Shown: positions 1 to 13,241 of the stretch, in pieces | Layout of the letters: every line of letters begins with the position of its first letter | How positions within the stretch are numbered: position 1 is the first letter of the stretch | Assembly (NCBI RefSeq): GCF_041146795.1 | Contig: NC_135187.1 | Location: 6,621,556-6,685,555 of the forward strand | DNA: 64,000 bases | From: Maylandia zebra | Lineage: Eukaryota; Chordata; Actinopteri; Cichliformes; Cichlidae | Direction of reading: 5' to 3' | Translations under genes and position numbers: made by a program | The notes under the pieces: generated by a model | What the model saw: the letters and a program-made list of their open reading frames with translations, nothing else | Told to the model about the DNA's origin: nothing | The model's database searches: none

Positions 1-3000
1 TGGAGAACCTGCTGAAGGTGTACAACGAGGAGATCTGCCGCCTGCAGCAGGCTGAGCTGAGTCTCACTGACATGGAAGCGGAGGACTCGTTATACATCCA
101 GGAGCACAAACTCAAACGCAAGGTCAGCCTCCAGTGTGGTGCAGCTCGGTGGCTTCCACTCTCTAATACAGACATTAAAGCTGTAAAATGTAAATGTTTA
201 CGACAGCCTGAGTGGCAGCTGCTCACACCTCCCTCACGTGTCCTCCTCCTTTTTTTCCAGATGATGAAGATTTATGAAAAACTGTGTGAACTAAAGGGCT
301 GCAGCACACTAACAGGCCGAGCCATTGAACAGAGAATCAGCTACAAAAGCACTCGTTACCCTGAGATCAACAGGAGGGTGAGCTGCACGTTGTTGGGGCT
401 ACTTTCTAACCCGAGGGGTGGATTAAGACGCATCTGCAACAGAGCCAGGCTTTTTTTGCATTAACTGCCTCATTGAAACCAAATACAGTTATGATGACTG
501 TGGTTCTAAACTTTGCCTGTTAACTCTGGTTTTACACTTCAGTCTCTGCGCATGCTCACATTTATGTGCTGCTTTACTCGTAGAAAATTCCAGGCAGACA
601 TTATCAGCAGAAGATTAAAGGGCTGTAAAGAAATCTTAAAATCAAACAAAAAACATTAAACAGCAAAGGCAATGCCGTGTTTATACACTGTTGAAAAAAC
701 ATGACAGTAAAAAAGCAAGGGGATGTCCAATAGTCCCGGTATAACACAAAGTCACTAAGGCCTCCTCATGTAACAGCTCGTCTCCCATGATCTCCTCCAT
801 ACTTGAAACTATGCTGGGAGATGAAGCAAACCTCCTTATGACTGCATGTGTGGATGTGACATCATGGAGAAGCTGGACTGCCTGTGCAGCCTGAAGGTGC
901 TGCTTCAAGCTGCCACCAGTGACAAAAAGCAAAACTAGAGAAAAGTCATTAAGGATGAGGAGACGGTCTGTGGCACCACGTCCTAAACCCTCACATCTCA
1001 GTCAGCGTGTTCAGCAGATTTATTTATACAGCGCCAAATCACAAAGACAACAGACAACCCTAACAATCATGTGACCCACTGAGCAAGTGCTTTGGAGACA
1101 GTGGGATGAATGCTATAACTCAAGAATGCAGTGACGTAGGATTTTAACATTTTTATAATAGGTGAAGTTAATAGGAGGCTGAGTGGGAGCTCTGATGGCG
1201 GTTAGTATTTTTCCGATTGCCTGAAAAGATGCCTCTCCAGTCCTCCGGTTGACACTTTCATTTGAAATAAAGCAGTTGAAATGGATTCACATCTGGACTG
1301 ATTGATATTCCTTAATTTAAATGACTTGATCTTACACTGCAGTGATCCAGTGTTCCCTTCATTCTTTGAACATTTGTTGTTCTGCTCTGTGTGCTCTCAG
1401 GACTGCTGTTTATTTTGAGCTCTTCTGAACTCTGTAGCATTTAAACTTGATTCTAATTCAGGTCTGATGCTGTCGTATAATCTAATGAAACATTTGGGTT
1501 ACATTTTAGTTCGTGACTAATTCAGATTTACTGATAAAATATTTTTGGTTAAACTGATAAGGTTTCTAATTTAACATTAACTGTGAGCATCAGTGTAAAA
1601 GATATTAGGCCACAGATCAGGACCAAGCATAAAAACATTATTGGTTTCTTGCTGCTATTAATGGTTTCTGTCTGAGGTTTCTGAACTATTTGAAGTTCTT
1701 TATAAAACACAAACTGGCAGAAACACACAGCGATCACACAGAAGAGATTTGTATCTGTGGTTATTTAATTTCATGGAGCTATATTTTCATTCGAGTTTTG
1801 TCCTCTGTGTTCCTCCCTTTGTCAGATCGAGCGTTTCATCAACAGTCCCGAGGTACGACAAAACCCTCCTGATTACCAGGACATCCTCCAGCAGGTGTTG
1901 CGTGCCAACGATCGCCACAACCTCTGCTTGACCAGGAAGCATATAAACCAGATCGCCCAGGAGGCGTTCAGAGAGACCGGGAGCCGCATACAGGACCGCC
2001 GTCACCTGGACCTCGTCTACAACTTTGGCTCTAGCCTCACCGACACCTATAAGCCTGGTAAGATAATAAAGAGAAATGCTGCTGCTCGTGCGGGGCTTCA
2101 CTGTCTGACTGCACACTGAAGTGTTTCTACTCACAAATCTGATCGTCGATTTGAATTAAAATATGAATATTTGTTCATTAATTTACTTTAACGTTTGCTC
2201 CACACTTTCATTTCCTCACTGCTGACATTTTTGCTCTCATCCTCTTGTCTCTCCGCCTCCCTCTTTAGCCACAGACCCGGCTCTGAAGGACCCATCACTA
2301 CTGAAGAAACTGCGGTCGAACCGAGAAGTTGCTCTAACTAGCCTGGAGGAGGTCATCAAGAAGTACGCTGTGAAACAGGACGACACGGAGGAGAAGGAGA
2401 GGAGCAAACGACTGCAAAAAGACAGGAAGGACAAAGAGGTAACAGAGGAACATCATCACAGTGATAGGTTTGTAGCTTAAACCTATTCGCTGGAACGTTG
2501 AAGACAATTTAATTACACAGCAAAGTAAGACACGAGTAGGCAAAGTTCTTTATGTTCCTCGTGCACGGGAGAGAACTGGACAAACGCCGTTCCTTCGCTT
2601 GACCCCAGTTGCTCTCGTCCGCTCCCCCGTAACACTGCTCTTTTATTGAGGTTACATGAATATACATAGGTTCATTAACATATGACGTCTACCTACACAC
2701 AAAGAGTACCTTGCCTGTGCGTTGTGTAAGTGTGTGTGTGTGTGTGTGGGGTCAGAGTGTGACCCGATAAGCGACTTCCCTAAACCTGCTGGTCTGGAAG
2801 TCCAGCAGTTCATCTAAACAAAAGGCACTTAGACTAAAACAGACATAGCTACGTTTATCCTACCACAAAACAATAAAAGAAGGTACAACCTCCCCCATGC
2901 TCCCAGGATGTGGGTGTGAATGCCAGAGCACTCTGGAATGCACACAAGTCTTTGCAGACTATTAGCTATTAACACTATTAACTATGACATTGATTATAAA

Positions 3001-6000
3001 ACTCTAAGCATATATGAGTAGATATTTCTAAGCATAAATGACAATCAACAATATAAACCTGACACACAGCTGTTTGGTTTTATTTTTATGTGTGAAAACA
3101 TTAGATTTTATGTCTTTCTGTTTTTCTGAGAGGTCGTTCTCCATCACGATGGGAAAATATTCCTCTTCTTCTGCCCGTCTCCGCTGTGGTGTGCCCCAGG
3201 GCTCGGTACTGGGTCCTGTGTTGTTTTCTCTGTATATGTTGCCCTTGAGCTCCATTTTTGAAAAACACAATGTCTCTTTTCACTGTTACGCTGATGATAT
3301 TCAAATCTACCTTCACCTGACTGGGGATGCTTTATCCTCACCACATCCTCTGTTTGACTGTCTGAGTGATGTCAAGGACTGATTATCACGTAACTTTCTT
3401 ACTTTAAATGGAAAGAAGACAGAAATTATTGTTTTTGACCGAAATATGCCTCTGGGACAATTGACTGGCACATTGGGGCCTGTTGCTAACTACCTTACTG
3501 ATACTGCCAGGAATCTTGGAGTTTTCATGGATAGTTCCTTCAAACTTGACAAACAGGTCTCTACTGTGGTAAAAACTAGCTTTCATCAACTACGCCTAAT
3601 CTCTAAGGCTAAACCCTACATACCACACAAAGATATGGAGAAACTCATTCATGCTTTCATTACATCAAGTCTGGACTATTGTAACTCACTCTACTTGGGT
3701 CTACAATCTTCTCTTCTGCAGCGTCTGCAGCTGGTCCAGAATGCCGCAGCACGTCTCTTGACCGGCACTAGAAAGTTTGACTCTATCACCCCTGTTCTGA
3801 AAAATTTACACTGGCTTCCTATCAAATATCGAATTGATTTTAAAATTCTATTGTTTACTTATAAAATTTTAAACAATATGGCACCTGACTACTTAGCTGA
3901 TCTCCTCTGTCTGTACAGCCCTCAGAGAGCACTAAGATCATCGGGCCAACTGCTCTTGGTGCAACCTAGGTCTCGGCTGAAGACCAGAGGAGACCGTGCC
4001 TTTGCCGTTGCTGCACCCAGGCTATGGAATACTCTCCCTCTTCATATTCACGCGTCAGATTCCATTCAGTCTTTTAAATCACGTTTAAAAACGTATTTGT
4101 TTGATCTGGCATTTAAGGCGAATTAGGGTAATTTACATCTGGCTCTGTATTTAGATTATGTAATTATCTTATATTTTATATATTTGTAATTTATATTTTA
4201 TTGTGATTTTATTTGTACTGCGATTTTACCGGAAAGCACTTTGGTGTACTTTGGTCTTAAAAATGTGCTATATAAATAAATTTTGATTGATTGATTGAAC
4301 ATCAGTCTGCTTTATTTCTTAAAAAGAATTAAGGTCAAAATTTGTGGTACATCTTGTGTATTGAATAGCAATATATTTTACAGTTTAATCTTATAAAGCA
4401 GAGGAAGAAAGTATTTTAATCACACAGGACTGTAAAAGTACCAAAGTAAAGAAGTAAAAATTTAACTCAGGTTTTACCTTTTCTATTTATTTATGTTCTG
4501 ATGAGGTATGTTGGAGTTAATAAATAAAAAAATTGTCAATGTCAGTAAAATTTGCTGGCTCAGAAATATAAAATACATAGTGGGGAGGAAAAATTGTAAT
4601 GTGACAAAGAAAAACATTTATAAACCTGTGAGTCGTGTTTGGGGGAAAACAAAGAAACTGGAGTGTTTATTTGTTTCACTTAATCCCAAAAGTTTTGTCT
4701 CATATTAATCTGAAATTATGAGACTATAAAAGATTTTAGTTTTGTGCTTGTTTGTGCGATCGTGCCTCAAGAGTTGGCAGTTTGTCTTGTAATCGGAAGG
4801 TTGCCGGTTCGAGCCCCGACTCTGTCGTTGTGTCCTTGGGCAAGACACTTCACCCATTGCCTACTGGTGGTGGTCAGAGGGCCCGGTGGCGCCAGTGTCC
4901 GGCAGCCTCGCCTCTGTCAGTGCGCCCCAGGGTGGCTGTGGCTACAATGTAGCTGCCATCACCAGTGTGTGAATGTGTGTGTGACTGGATGTAGTGTAAA
5001 GTGATTTGGGGTCCTTAGGGACTAGTAAAGCTCTATACAAGTTCAGGCCTTTTACCATGTGTTTGTGTTCTGAATCTTGTTTAATTTCCTTTGCTGCGTT
5101 TCAGGGCCACACGTCAGGAAAAAAAGTGGAAACTGAAGAGATGAATGGCGTGTCTGAGGAGGAGGAGGAAGAGGATGAAGATGATGAATCCTCAGATCCA
5201 GACATAGAGGAAGAGATCCAGGCCAGCACTCAGCAGGATGGACCAGGTTAGACCAAATAAATGTGGTTATATTGAAGCAACATATTGGCTGACAAGCATC
5301 AAATTAGATATAAATCTAATTTCATTGTTCACCACAAAAGCTGCATGTATGGAACACAGGAGTTTGCATCTAGGTAACTGCCCTCTGCGGTCTGTACCAG
5401 GATCTAAATATTCTTATTTTATGAAAACATAACTGAGTTTCTGAGATTTTAAGTCACCGCTAGGACTGCTGCTAAGGTTAGCCACACTGTGCTGATAATG
5501 TGTAACGTATGATTTAATCATTGAACAGAATGATTAACAATTTAATGTGACTCATAAACACACAGAGAATTCATACAGACAATGTTTAAACTCATCCGTC
5601 AGATTGGGCTCAATTAAAGACTGTTTTTCTTCCCTTTAGGCTGTTATTTAGTCTGTTTTTTTTCTCCCTTTTAAACAACGAATACATTCATACAGTCAAA
5701 TAAGTGTTATCAGATTTCAAAAACTGTGACCAGATGAAGGGGGCAGAGATAAGAGAAGAAAATATTTATGTGCCTTTTTTGCTTCTTTCTTTAGATGAAG
5801 AAGACAACGAGGAAGACGACATTAACGAGGTGGAACAAGCGAGCGAAGGCACCAACAAGGAGGATCAGAACGATGATCAGATTGCACACGTTTCTGCAGG
5901 CGAAGAAGGAAGCTTGAAAGATGAGGACGAGCAGGTTACGAGTCCTGCTTCTGATGAGACAAAGTCCCAGATCTCGCCGCTGTCTGATATCCCCTCCCCC

Positions 6001-8389
6001 GCAGAAAGCCCCAGCCAATCAGAGCCCATGCAGACTGATGACCAGAGGCCGTTATCGAATGGTGACCACAAGAGCTTACAGGAACCTGCAGATTCTTCCA
6101 GTCATGAGTCAGTCGTCCTGTCAAACTACAACCAAGGCAAAACGGGCCTCACAGCAGCAGCCAATGGGAAAGCATCTCCGTCATCGCCAGAAGACGGCGT
6201 GGAAAGGTGCGGCACGCAGACAAGCAATGGCACGTCTCCACCGCCCAGCCCCAGAACCACGAGGAGCCAGAAGAGGAAGTGGGAGGAAAGCAACTCGCAG
6301 AGTAGAAAGAACCTAATCATCCACGACAGGTGAGGCTGTCGCTGAGAGGTCAGGAGTCCACGATGAAAATGTGTTTGTGAGATAATTAATAATACAAACA
6401 AACAAATAATGACTTATTTCTCAAAGTCAATGTGAATGTATTTGATGCTCTTTAGCTTTGTAACTTTTATAACTGTTCAGAAGGCAGAAGCAGGTGTTAT
6501 AATGTGTTTATAGTAATATTTAAAACTGTAGGAGAGCAGCATGGAGGCCTGCTGCTCTCAGGAGGAACAGTTTTACGCCTCCACCGTGAAAAGCTGATGA
6601 GGCTTTGTTTCCACTCTGCCGGGCGGCGTGAACACGATAGTTCAAGATCGACGCAACGGAGCATTTTCAATTTGAAACCATCAGTGCGTCTACTGGGACG
6701 CTGAGGCCTTTCACCTTTTGAATACGATGAACTTAAATAGTTTTAATAAACAGAATGTGAAAGGTTTGACTAGTTTTTAATTAAATAACCAAATTTGTGT
6801 CAGGATGAGAAATTCAGGCTTAATTAAACTTCTTGGTGGTGATTTGACCTCAGAATAAGTGTGGCAGTGTGAAAACACTCATGTTTAATTACCAGTGAGG
6901 TAACAGTTGAACTGGAAATTAATAATGGTATCCTAAGACGAGCTCTAAAATCATTTCTCTTGCTTGTATCAAGAGTTACCAGATCATTTCTGTTGTGTTC
7001 ATCACTTCATAATCTGAGACTCTCACTGACTGTGTCTAATAGACGAGGCTGCATTGAAATGTGTGACTTCTTTGAAAATGTCCAGTTATCGAAAATCCTG
7101 CTCTCATTTAAATTGTAGTTTCAGCTCTTTGAACTTGAGTTCATGGTTTTATTTCTCTGGGTTCATTTATTCTCTGTATGTTTGTTGATCTTGGCTCTTT
7201 CATTCTCCTCAGTGATGCGGACATCCCTCTGGATATGGGCGTTGTGACCTGCAACTCTCCAGAGACCACTCGAGCAAACACGCCAACGCAGGAAGTGGTC
7301 AGCAGCTCGCAGTCGACACCGCCACCGAAGAAAAACAAGGTGGGGCAAATAGAGTCATACCAGAGGAGCTGAGTTTCAGGATAGAAACGATGCAGTGAGG
7401 ACGACACTTTGAATAAAACACCTCACGTGTCTGAATTTACAGTTATTTTGTCATTTTGACAAACTGTATCAACACAATGGACCTAAAATAACACACAAAA
7501 ATAAAACCTCAAAGTGGTGAAAAGTGAAATAGGTTTTGCAAAATATATTTAAATGTTTAACAAATAATTTTTATAGCTTGAAGTCTAAATATACATACAT
7601 GTAAAAAAAAAAATTTTCTTTTACAAATTTTGTAAACAGGTTTATCCAACTACTTACATTCAGAAGTGTGTATCTGTTCACACAAATTATTTGTGCCACT
7701 CTGAAAACTAGTTCCTGTTGCCCACAAGACAGAGGGGCACATCACAGGCCTGACAACAGGATGTGTATCACTCCTCCTGTTGTCCACCTGGAGACGGTGT
7801 TTACATTGAAGGCTGCCTTTGGTGTTTTTTTTGTCCAGCTGTAGCTGCGTCGTTGTTTTGACAGACACACAGAAAAAACCCCACTTCACTCCAAACGAGC
7901 TTAATGCCACAAATCTCAAAAATTGCTGTTCTCGCAGCCATTTTCTCAAAACTTTCGTCTGTTACTAAGCAACCAAATGGTGTGTTGCCATATAATTTTG
8001 TGATAGGCTGACAAGGTGAATTTTTCCATGAATAGTAAAGGGCGTTGAAAAGCATGGCGTGAATTATCATAACTCTGGTGTTATTTGGCCTCTCAACACT
8101 AAAAACTGGAACGTAGTTGAAGTCTTCACTTTTAACACAAGTTAACAACTGAGGCTCAGCGAGGGTGCGTCTTGTTGCCACGTCACCTTAAATTGGTCAT
8201 GTGATGTGGGCACACCGGTACGTCTGTCAACAGCATCAACATGTTTTTAAAGATGTTTTTATTCTGCTGATACTCCGAGTGTTTCTCCAGAAGAGTAAAT
8301 ACTTTATGCTGCTGTCTGTGTGATTGCAGGTCAACGTGGCGACACAGTGTGACCCAGATGAGATCATCGTCCTGTCAGACTCAGATTAA
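1..8389 (+). CDS. daxx: Death domain-associated protein Daxx, 3' part (5' exons outside window)
   Basis: Daxx is a nuclear histone H3.3-H4 chaperone that works with ATRX and binds SUMO-modified partners in PML bodies. Exons read from splice sites and continuous frame: 1-122, 261-377, 1826-2057, 2269-2438, 5105-5246, 5795-6329, 7213-7339, 8330-8389. The first three encode the helical histone-binding region, with motifs such as RYPEINRR, NDRHNLCLTRKHINQIAQEA and RRHLDLVYNFGS. A basic coiled-coil stretch follows, then long acidic runs (EEEEEEDEDDESSDPDIEEE at about 5155-5213), a Ser/Pro-rich linker with a basic patch near 6270, and the hallmark C-terminal SUMO-interacting motif DEIIVLSDSD directly before the stop. 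Introns 5105-upstream and 378-1825 hold repeats. The N-terminal SIM and DHB domain lie upstream of the window. Exon boundaries are inferred; identity is very likely. Confidence 0.93.
378..1825. other. daxx intron, no gene; reversed LINE-tail scrap near 1020-1070
   Basis: AT-rich intron between the exons ending at 377 and starting at 1826. A short stretch near 1017-1070 (TTTATTTATACAGCGCCAAA) resembles the reverse complement of the 3' tail of fish L2-type LINEs. The small reading frames in it have no recognisable protein motifs. Nothing else was seen. Confidence 0.4.
2439..3037. repeat. daxx intron segment with (TG)n microsatellite, possible old LTR-like DNA
   Basis: First part of the 2.67-kb daxx intron. 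A (TG)n run lies at about 2727-2749. The GC-rich stretch 2570-2650 followed by CTTTTATTGAGG (a reversed AATAAA) could be a minus-strand LTR remnant, but I found no terminal repeats or target-site duplication. No coding region was seen. Confidence 0.3.
3038..4310 (+). mobile_element. L2/CR1-group LINE, 5'-truncated, reverse transcriptase 3' half and tail
   Basis: A single open frame from 3038 to 4126, broken only by TGA at 3380-3382 where related elements have Trp, encodes the end of a non-LTR reverse transcriptase. Visible motifs are GVPQGSVLGPVLFSLYM (motif B), CYADDIQIYL (catalytic YADD) and the C-terminal thumb-like block around DYCNSLYLGL, QNAAARLLT and LHWLPIKYRI. The 3' tail, GTGCTATATAAATAAA followed by repeated TTGATTGA at about 4267-4300, is the usual ending of fish L2-like LINEs. 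The copy is 5'-truncated and probably dead, although the YADD box is intact. It sits in sense orientation inside the daxx intron. Confidence 0.85.
4756..5057 (+). mobile_element. tRNA-derived SINE, AFC-like
   Basis: The 5' part is tRNA-like: GCGATCGTG...CAAGAG start, and a B box in GGTTCGAGCCCC. A long conserved body follows (TCCTTGGGCAAGACACTTCA, GCCTCGCCTCTGTCAGTGCG) and the end resembles a LINE tail (GGTCCTTAGGGACTAGTAAA). From memory this matches the African cichlid AFC SINE, which is the reason for suggesting a cichlid. It ends 48 bases before a daxx exon. Family name is inference; SINE nature is clear because four related copies occur in the window. Confidence 0.75.
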
Positions 8390-8445
8390 CCTTTAACCTC
8401 AGAACTCTGACTAGAGTCAGCAGAGGAAGTCTGAGGTTTGAAGCA

Positions 8446-8567
8446 AATAAAAGCCAACACAACTGTTTTTGTAAAGAACTGGAATGAAATGTTTGTGATT
8501 CAATGTGTATAAACGCCAGCTGAGGCAGCAGGTTCTGGGATGCCCCTGCTGTGCACTACAGAATAAA
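8446..8567 (+). terminator. daxx: daxx polyadenylation signals
   Basis: Two AATAAA hexamers, at 8446-8451 and 8562-8567, lie 57 and 173 bases after the daxx stop codon and are the likely 3' end signals. Confidence 0.6.
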
Positions 8568-8569
8568 GT

Positions 8570-11500
8570 TTTCATTTGATCCGAGCAGGGAAACTCGAGC
8601 TGACGCTGACCTCGGCTGCTTCTTGCACTTTGGGTACAGAAACTAACCGCCACTCATTGTGTCGCTAAAAATAGTGAAATACATTCTGTTTTTTTACTGC
8701 TCTGAAGCTGAAAATACTTCACTGGGATTCTTTTTACTCGACCTGAACGCTGATTTGTGGTTGGTGTGTTTTTAGGTAACAATCAGTGCCTGATTAAAAT
8801 TGAACTGAGCAGTCAGACGTGAGGCCCAGATGTTGAATTTCACTGGACATGGCTGCTCTGGCAAACTTCCAGTTTGTTTACATTTTTATATTTCAAATCT
8901 GTTTTCTTGACAGAGCAGGCGGTGAGGTGATGTTCTCTATTAAAGTCTTTCTATTGATGTTGTTTTATTTGCTGCTATTTATGATCTGAGCGAGCTGTGC
9001 CGTGGTTTCAGTTGCAGCAACGACAACAGGAAAACATTTACACTGCTTAGATGTTTCCTCTCACAATTTCGATTCAAAATGAATTCGGTTAAAAGGTTTA
9101 AAATAAAGTAATTTACCTACTGAGGCAGGTGCTGGTGAGGCTGCAGGAACAGCTACAGGAACGGAAACGCTGAAAGTTCTCTTAGCAAACCCCACAAAAA
9201 AACAATCCCCCACCCCCCCCAAAAAACTGCAACAAAGTCTTCCTGCTTAAACATGTTGTTGTGCTGCATCACTCACAGGAGACAAAAGCATTATTCTGAA
9301 CTAACCAAATCACTTTTGAGTCATATGTGGGACTTTTGTTGATTTAAAAACTAAAACACACCAGTGAGCCACAATTTTCAACCTTTTGAGGATTTTAAAA
9401 TAATGCTACACTCACAGAATGTATTAATCCTCGTCTGAAAAGTAGTTCTAAACAAATCCGCTCCTCCTTTTGGAGTAGCGTATGCTGAAAACTACATGCC
9501 CAGCTGTTTTAAGAAATAACTGCATATTTATGAGCCTCATTTCCAGCCGTCTCTAATCATAACCAGCAGTAAAGCGCAGGAAGTTATGACGCGTACCGCT
9601 TGTCGAGGGGTCTGTTGACACTGAAATATAAATAACAGCAGTCTTATCTTTAAAGCGGTCAAATTTCATCCCAAGACAGACGAACTCTACCTCTGCCCGC
9701 AAGTGTGCGTAAAAGATGGATGTAGTCGACATCATCCATTTGTTCCTTAAGTCCTGATATGTCGAGCTGAATGTTTTGGCGAGGTCACGCTGAACCCCCT
9801 TTAGGTAGTGACCTGTCAATCATGAAGTAGGCCTGTTTTTCACCGGGTGCATTTGTTTGTCCTCGTTTTTCTAACGAGGATCATAATTTACTAAATAAAC
9901 GTCAAATTCAAGAAGACCCAAAAGCAGCGACTGAGGCCATAAAGTCTTAACAGCTCATAGGTCGATGCAGATTTTTATAGGCTGACATCTTTGCAAGTAA
10001 TCGCTCCCTGCTGGCCGTTAGAAAGATTACATGGTGCTTCCACGCTGGCTTTACTGTTATTATACAGTAATAACAGTCTGAGCGCCTCTGCGTGATAACC
10101 ACGTTCTTTCTTCCTGCTGCCAAAGCTCACCTCAGCCAAAACTAAACATGAACACAAAGATCACTGCAGGTCTGTGGACTCTGCGTTTGGGTCCCTTTAG
10201 AGATCCTGAACACCTTTAATTATAAATACATTCTGTACTTTATTCAAGGTTTGTTTTGTCTTTTGTGTTTTTGTTCTCGTGTCGGTGCACTGGGCATTGC
10301 GGAAAATTGAGAAATACTTTTTAAAAACCTTTGTTGGGTTGTTTTTTTGTTTGCTTTATGCAGGCTTGGAGTTCAATTGTTTTTCTTTCTTTTCTTTTTT
10401 TTCTTTTTTTGTAGTAGCAGATCGCCTCACAGGTGAAACGATGATATTTTGGGGTAAAAGCTCTTTTCAGAGTTAATAAAATGCCTGGAATGTTACCTTT
10501 GCTGCGATCTATTAGGCCTCATTTATGCAGAGGAACGTTTCGTCATTCACTATGAATTTGTTCATTTTTTTTTTCATTTTTGATATTAAAATAAATACTT
10601 TTGTCATAAAAGACTCTGCTTCTGATTTTTACTTGTAGAATTAAAATATTTTAATGTCAGTTTTTCAAAAGCTGCAGATTGGTTTTTATGTCTTTCTTTC
10701 AGGTACTTTATCAGCTGGTTTATGTCATGGCGTTAGCTCAAACCCACAGATGTTGCTTCATGTTGTTTGCCCCTTGAATAATTTACAAAAATCTGAATGT
10801 TTCATTTAGTCTTTAACAGCTTCATTTAATTTTGAAAGCAGTGCAAATAATTGTTCTGTATAATGTTTCAGAGGAGTGGTGTAATATTCAATGTAAGAAA
10901 CAAATTATTAAATTATTATTAAATTATTAACGTAAAGCAGCAGAAAAAACATGAAAAGAAAGATCGAGAGACAAACGTCTTCTCCTGGACAGGTGAGCTG
11001 CTTCCTTTTCCCATGATGCCTATTGTTACACCCTACTTAAAAGCAAGGTTGTATCTGGGGTGGGGTGTGACACAAAGTGAAAAGAAAACTATTAACTATT
11101 AAAACTATTAACTGCCACAAAGTTAACGTGGCAGTTAAAACTATTTCAACACAAACGACCCAATGAGGCCCAAAATCCACTGTGGTTCACAATTATCTCT
11201 GTAAAGGCACACCTTTTTTGCCCGAACCACTGTAGCACATCCCAGAGAAAAGCAAAGGAAAAGGGGGCGTGGCATTTTGAGGCGGCAGTCTTGATGCAGT
11301 GCTGACGAGCTGCACCACATCTCAGCTGCAGCTTGTGAGACAGACCTGGAACACAGAAGGAGGAGAAAGAGCTCTCTCACACGGGGAGACCCCCGGTCAG
11401 CGACCAAAACACCTATCAACAAACTTATCTTTGCTGTATGTGGCTAATAGCTTAGCATTCTGCTAACTATGATCACTAGAGTCTCGAGCTTCACTTGTAC

Positions 11501-11850
11501 AGAGACGCCAATAATAAAGTTTTTCCTCAGCTGGTTTCTCACCATGTGGGGAAAATCGATTTAAAACATGAACATGTTGGTGGTGCGCAGAGAACTTCTG
11601 TTTCAGATGGAGTTTTGTCCTCACCATCACTGTGAGGAAAAATTATATCTCAGGATGTGAAAAAATAACACAATTTAGTTTCATCTTTAGGAGAAAAGTG
11701 AGGGAGCCGGACCCTAGATAAAGTGTCTCAGGTACATGGATGCAACGAGTCAGTCATACGAGGTAGTGGTGTAGCTGGTGGACGGTTTTGTGTCTATGTT
11801 AAAATGAGACCAAACCTACACCCTGTTTAGCTCCTGGTTGATTCGGAGCT
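8570..11850. other. Intergenic DNA between daxx and the zinc-finger gene, no gene seen
   Basis: AT-rich sequence with short poly-T and poly-C runs (for example 9205-9227). Open frames at 9553-9819 and 11141-11422 (both minus strand) have no recognisable domain, splice context or repeat copy in this window. I see no supportable gene. Confidence 0.4.
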
Positions 11851-11853
11851 TCA

Positions 11854-13202
11854 TCAGTCTGCGGAGCAGCTGATGTTCTTTCCTGTGATAAATGACTTTC
11901 TCACGTGAGTCGTCATGTGCTTTTTCACATGTGTGACGTTATAAAATCTTTCCCCACACAGCGAGGAGCTGAAGGCTTTCTCTTCAGCGTGACTCTTCAG
12001 ATGCTGTTTGAGACTCCGGCTGTGAGTAAATCTTCTCCCACACTTGGAGCAGCTAAAAGCTTTTTGTCCCGTGTGGATCAACATGTGAGAATTGAGGTCA
12101 GCGTTGCGGCCGAATGTTTTGCTGCACCTGGAGCAGCTGTAGGGTTTTTCTCCCGTGTGGATGCACAGGTGTTGTTTCAGATTCCCGCTGTGTGTGAACG
12201 TTTTACTGCAGAACTTGCAGCTGAATGGTTTCTCCCCCGTGTGAGTCCTCCGGTGGTTTATTAGCGTTGTCTTGTCTTTAAAGCTTCGTCCACACTCAGA
12301 GCAGCTGAACGGTTTCTTTTCCGTGTGAATCCCCATGTGTCTCTGCAGGTTTCCACTGTCCACAAATCTTTTTCCACACTGAGAGCAGCTGACAGGTTTC
12401 TCTCCTGTGTGGGTTCTCAGGTGTCTGCTCAGATTTCTGCTGTGACCAAATTTTCTCCCACAGACAGAGCAGCTGAATGGTTTCTCATCAGCATCACCTG
12501 ATGCCCGAGGCGCTGCAGGTTCACGGCTCTGCTCACACTCATCAGAATCACTGACGTCTGTGTCTGAAGAGCCTGAAGTTTTCCCGTCAGGCTGTAGATC
12601 TGGATCAGGCTCTGGTCCTCCCACAGAGTCACTGACCTCCTCAGTCCGTCTGTGATAAAGCTGTAAGGATTCAGGTTTCTCTTCACCCTCCTCACTCTTC
12701 ACAGGGGCAGGGCTGGAAGTGAGCTGGGCGATGACAACCTCCTCCTGTTCGTCTTTAATGTCTGGGTCCTCCCGGTCCATACTGGAGCTCCACTCCTGCT
12801 CCTCTTTTTCACCAATGACCACTTTTTGGACACCCAGAGGTAAACCTGAAACACAAACATTAATATTGAGTTCATTTTGTCCTGAAACCAGAAAATTTTC
12901 ACAAAGTGACAGTTACTTTTTGTGGATAATGAACATATTTTTACATGACCATGACAATTAATATGACTTTTAGGGGTATATATATATATATATAGCTCGT
13001 ATTTATTCAGGACTTGTTTTCAGTTGATCAGCTTTTCTCCTGTCTCCTCACCTGCTCTGTGCGCTGGTGGGAGGAGCTAAGTGGAGGTGACATACCATCA
13101 GAGAGAAGCTAGCGTCATGCTAGTGTTAGCTTATCATCAGCAGCGAATCTGTTTCCAGCAGCAGCAATAAAACTCACCTTCTTTTCTCGGTTCCAGTTCC
13201 AT
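11854..13202 (-). CDS. C2H2 zinc-finger protein (two coding exons)
   Basis: Probably a DNA-binding transcription regulator. Exon 1 is 13202-13178 (ATG, MELEPRKE, donor GTGAGT); exon 2 is 12845-11854 (acceptor TTTCAG). The phase-1 junction restores a Gly codon and gives 338 residues. The first 110 or so residues are acidic and Ser-rich (SDTDVSDSDECEQSREP). Six standard fingers follow, each with C-x2-C...H-x3-H and TGEKP-type linkers, then a seventh (start FSSSLC) in which the first zinc Cys is Ser, so it is degenerate. No KRAB, SCAN or BTB domain is visible. A longer first exon at 15399-15288 has the same splice phase and would give 367 residues, so the true start is uncertain. It resembles the many lineage-specific teleost zinc-finger genes; no orthologue is assigned. 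Confidence 0.8.
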
Positions 13203-13241
13203 CTTTAAATCAACTTCCGGTGGTTCACAGTGTCGGGCCAC
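13026..13241 (-). repeat. Duplicated first-exon/promoter block, proximal copy
   Basis: Matches 15136-15345 with small differences (shared GATCAGCTTTTCTCCTGTCT and the GGAGGAGCTAAGTGGAGGTG stretch). It holds the short exon 13202-13178. Similarity stops at about 13241, where the distal copy continues into 5' coding sequence, so this copy has lost the upstream half of the exon. Confidence 0.75.

Noticed and set aside
4756-4830. tRNA gene (A/B-box-like sequence)
   Set aside because: Part of a tRNA-derived SINE body, and similar heads occur in the other SINE copies. No cloverleaf fit was established.
7801-8181. 126-residue minus-strand open frame inside the last daxx intron
   Set aside because: No motif, no splice support and no repeat or homologue visible. 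Probably chance.
9553-9819. 88-residue minus-strand open frame
   Set aside because: No recognisable domain, and no neighbouring exon or promoter evidence.
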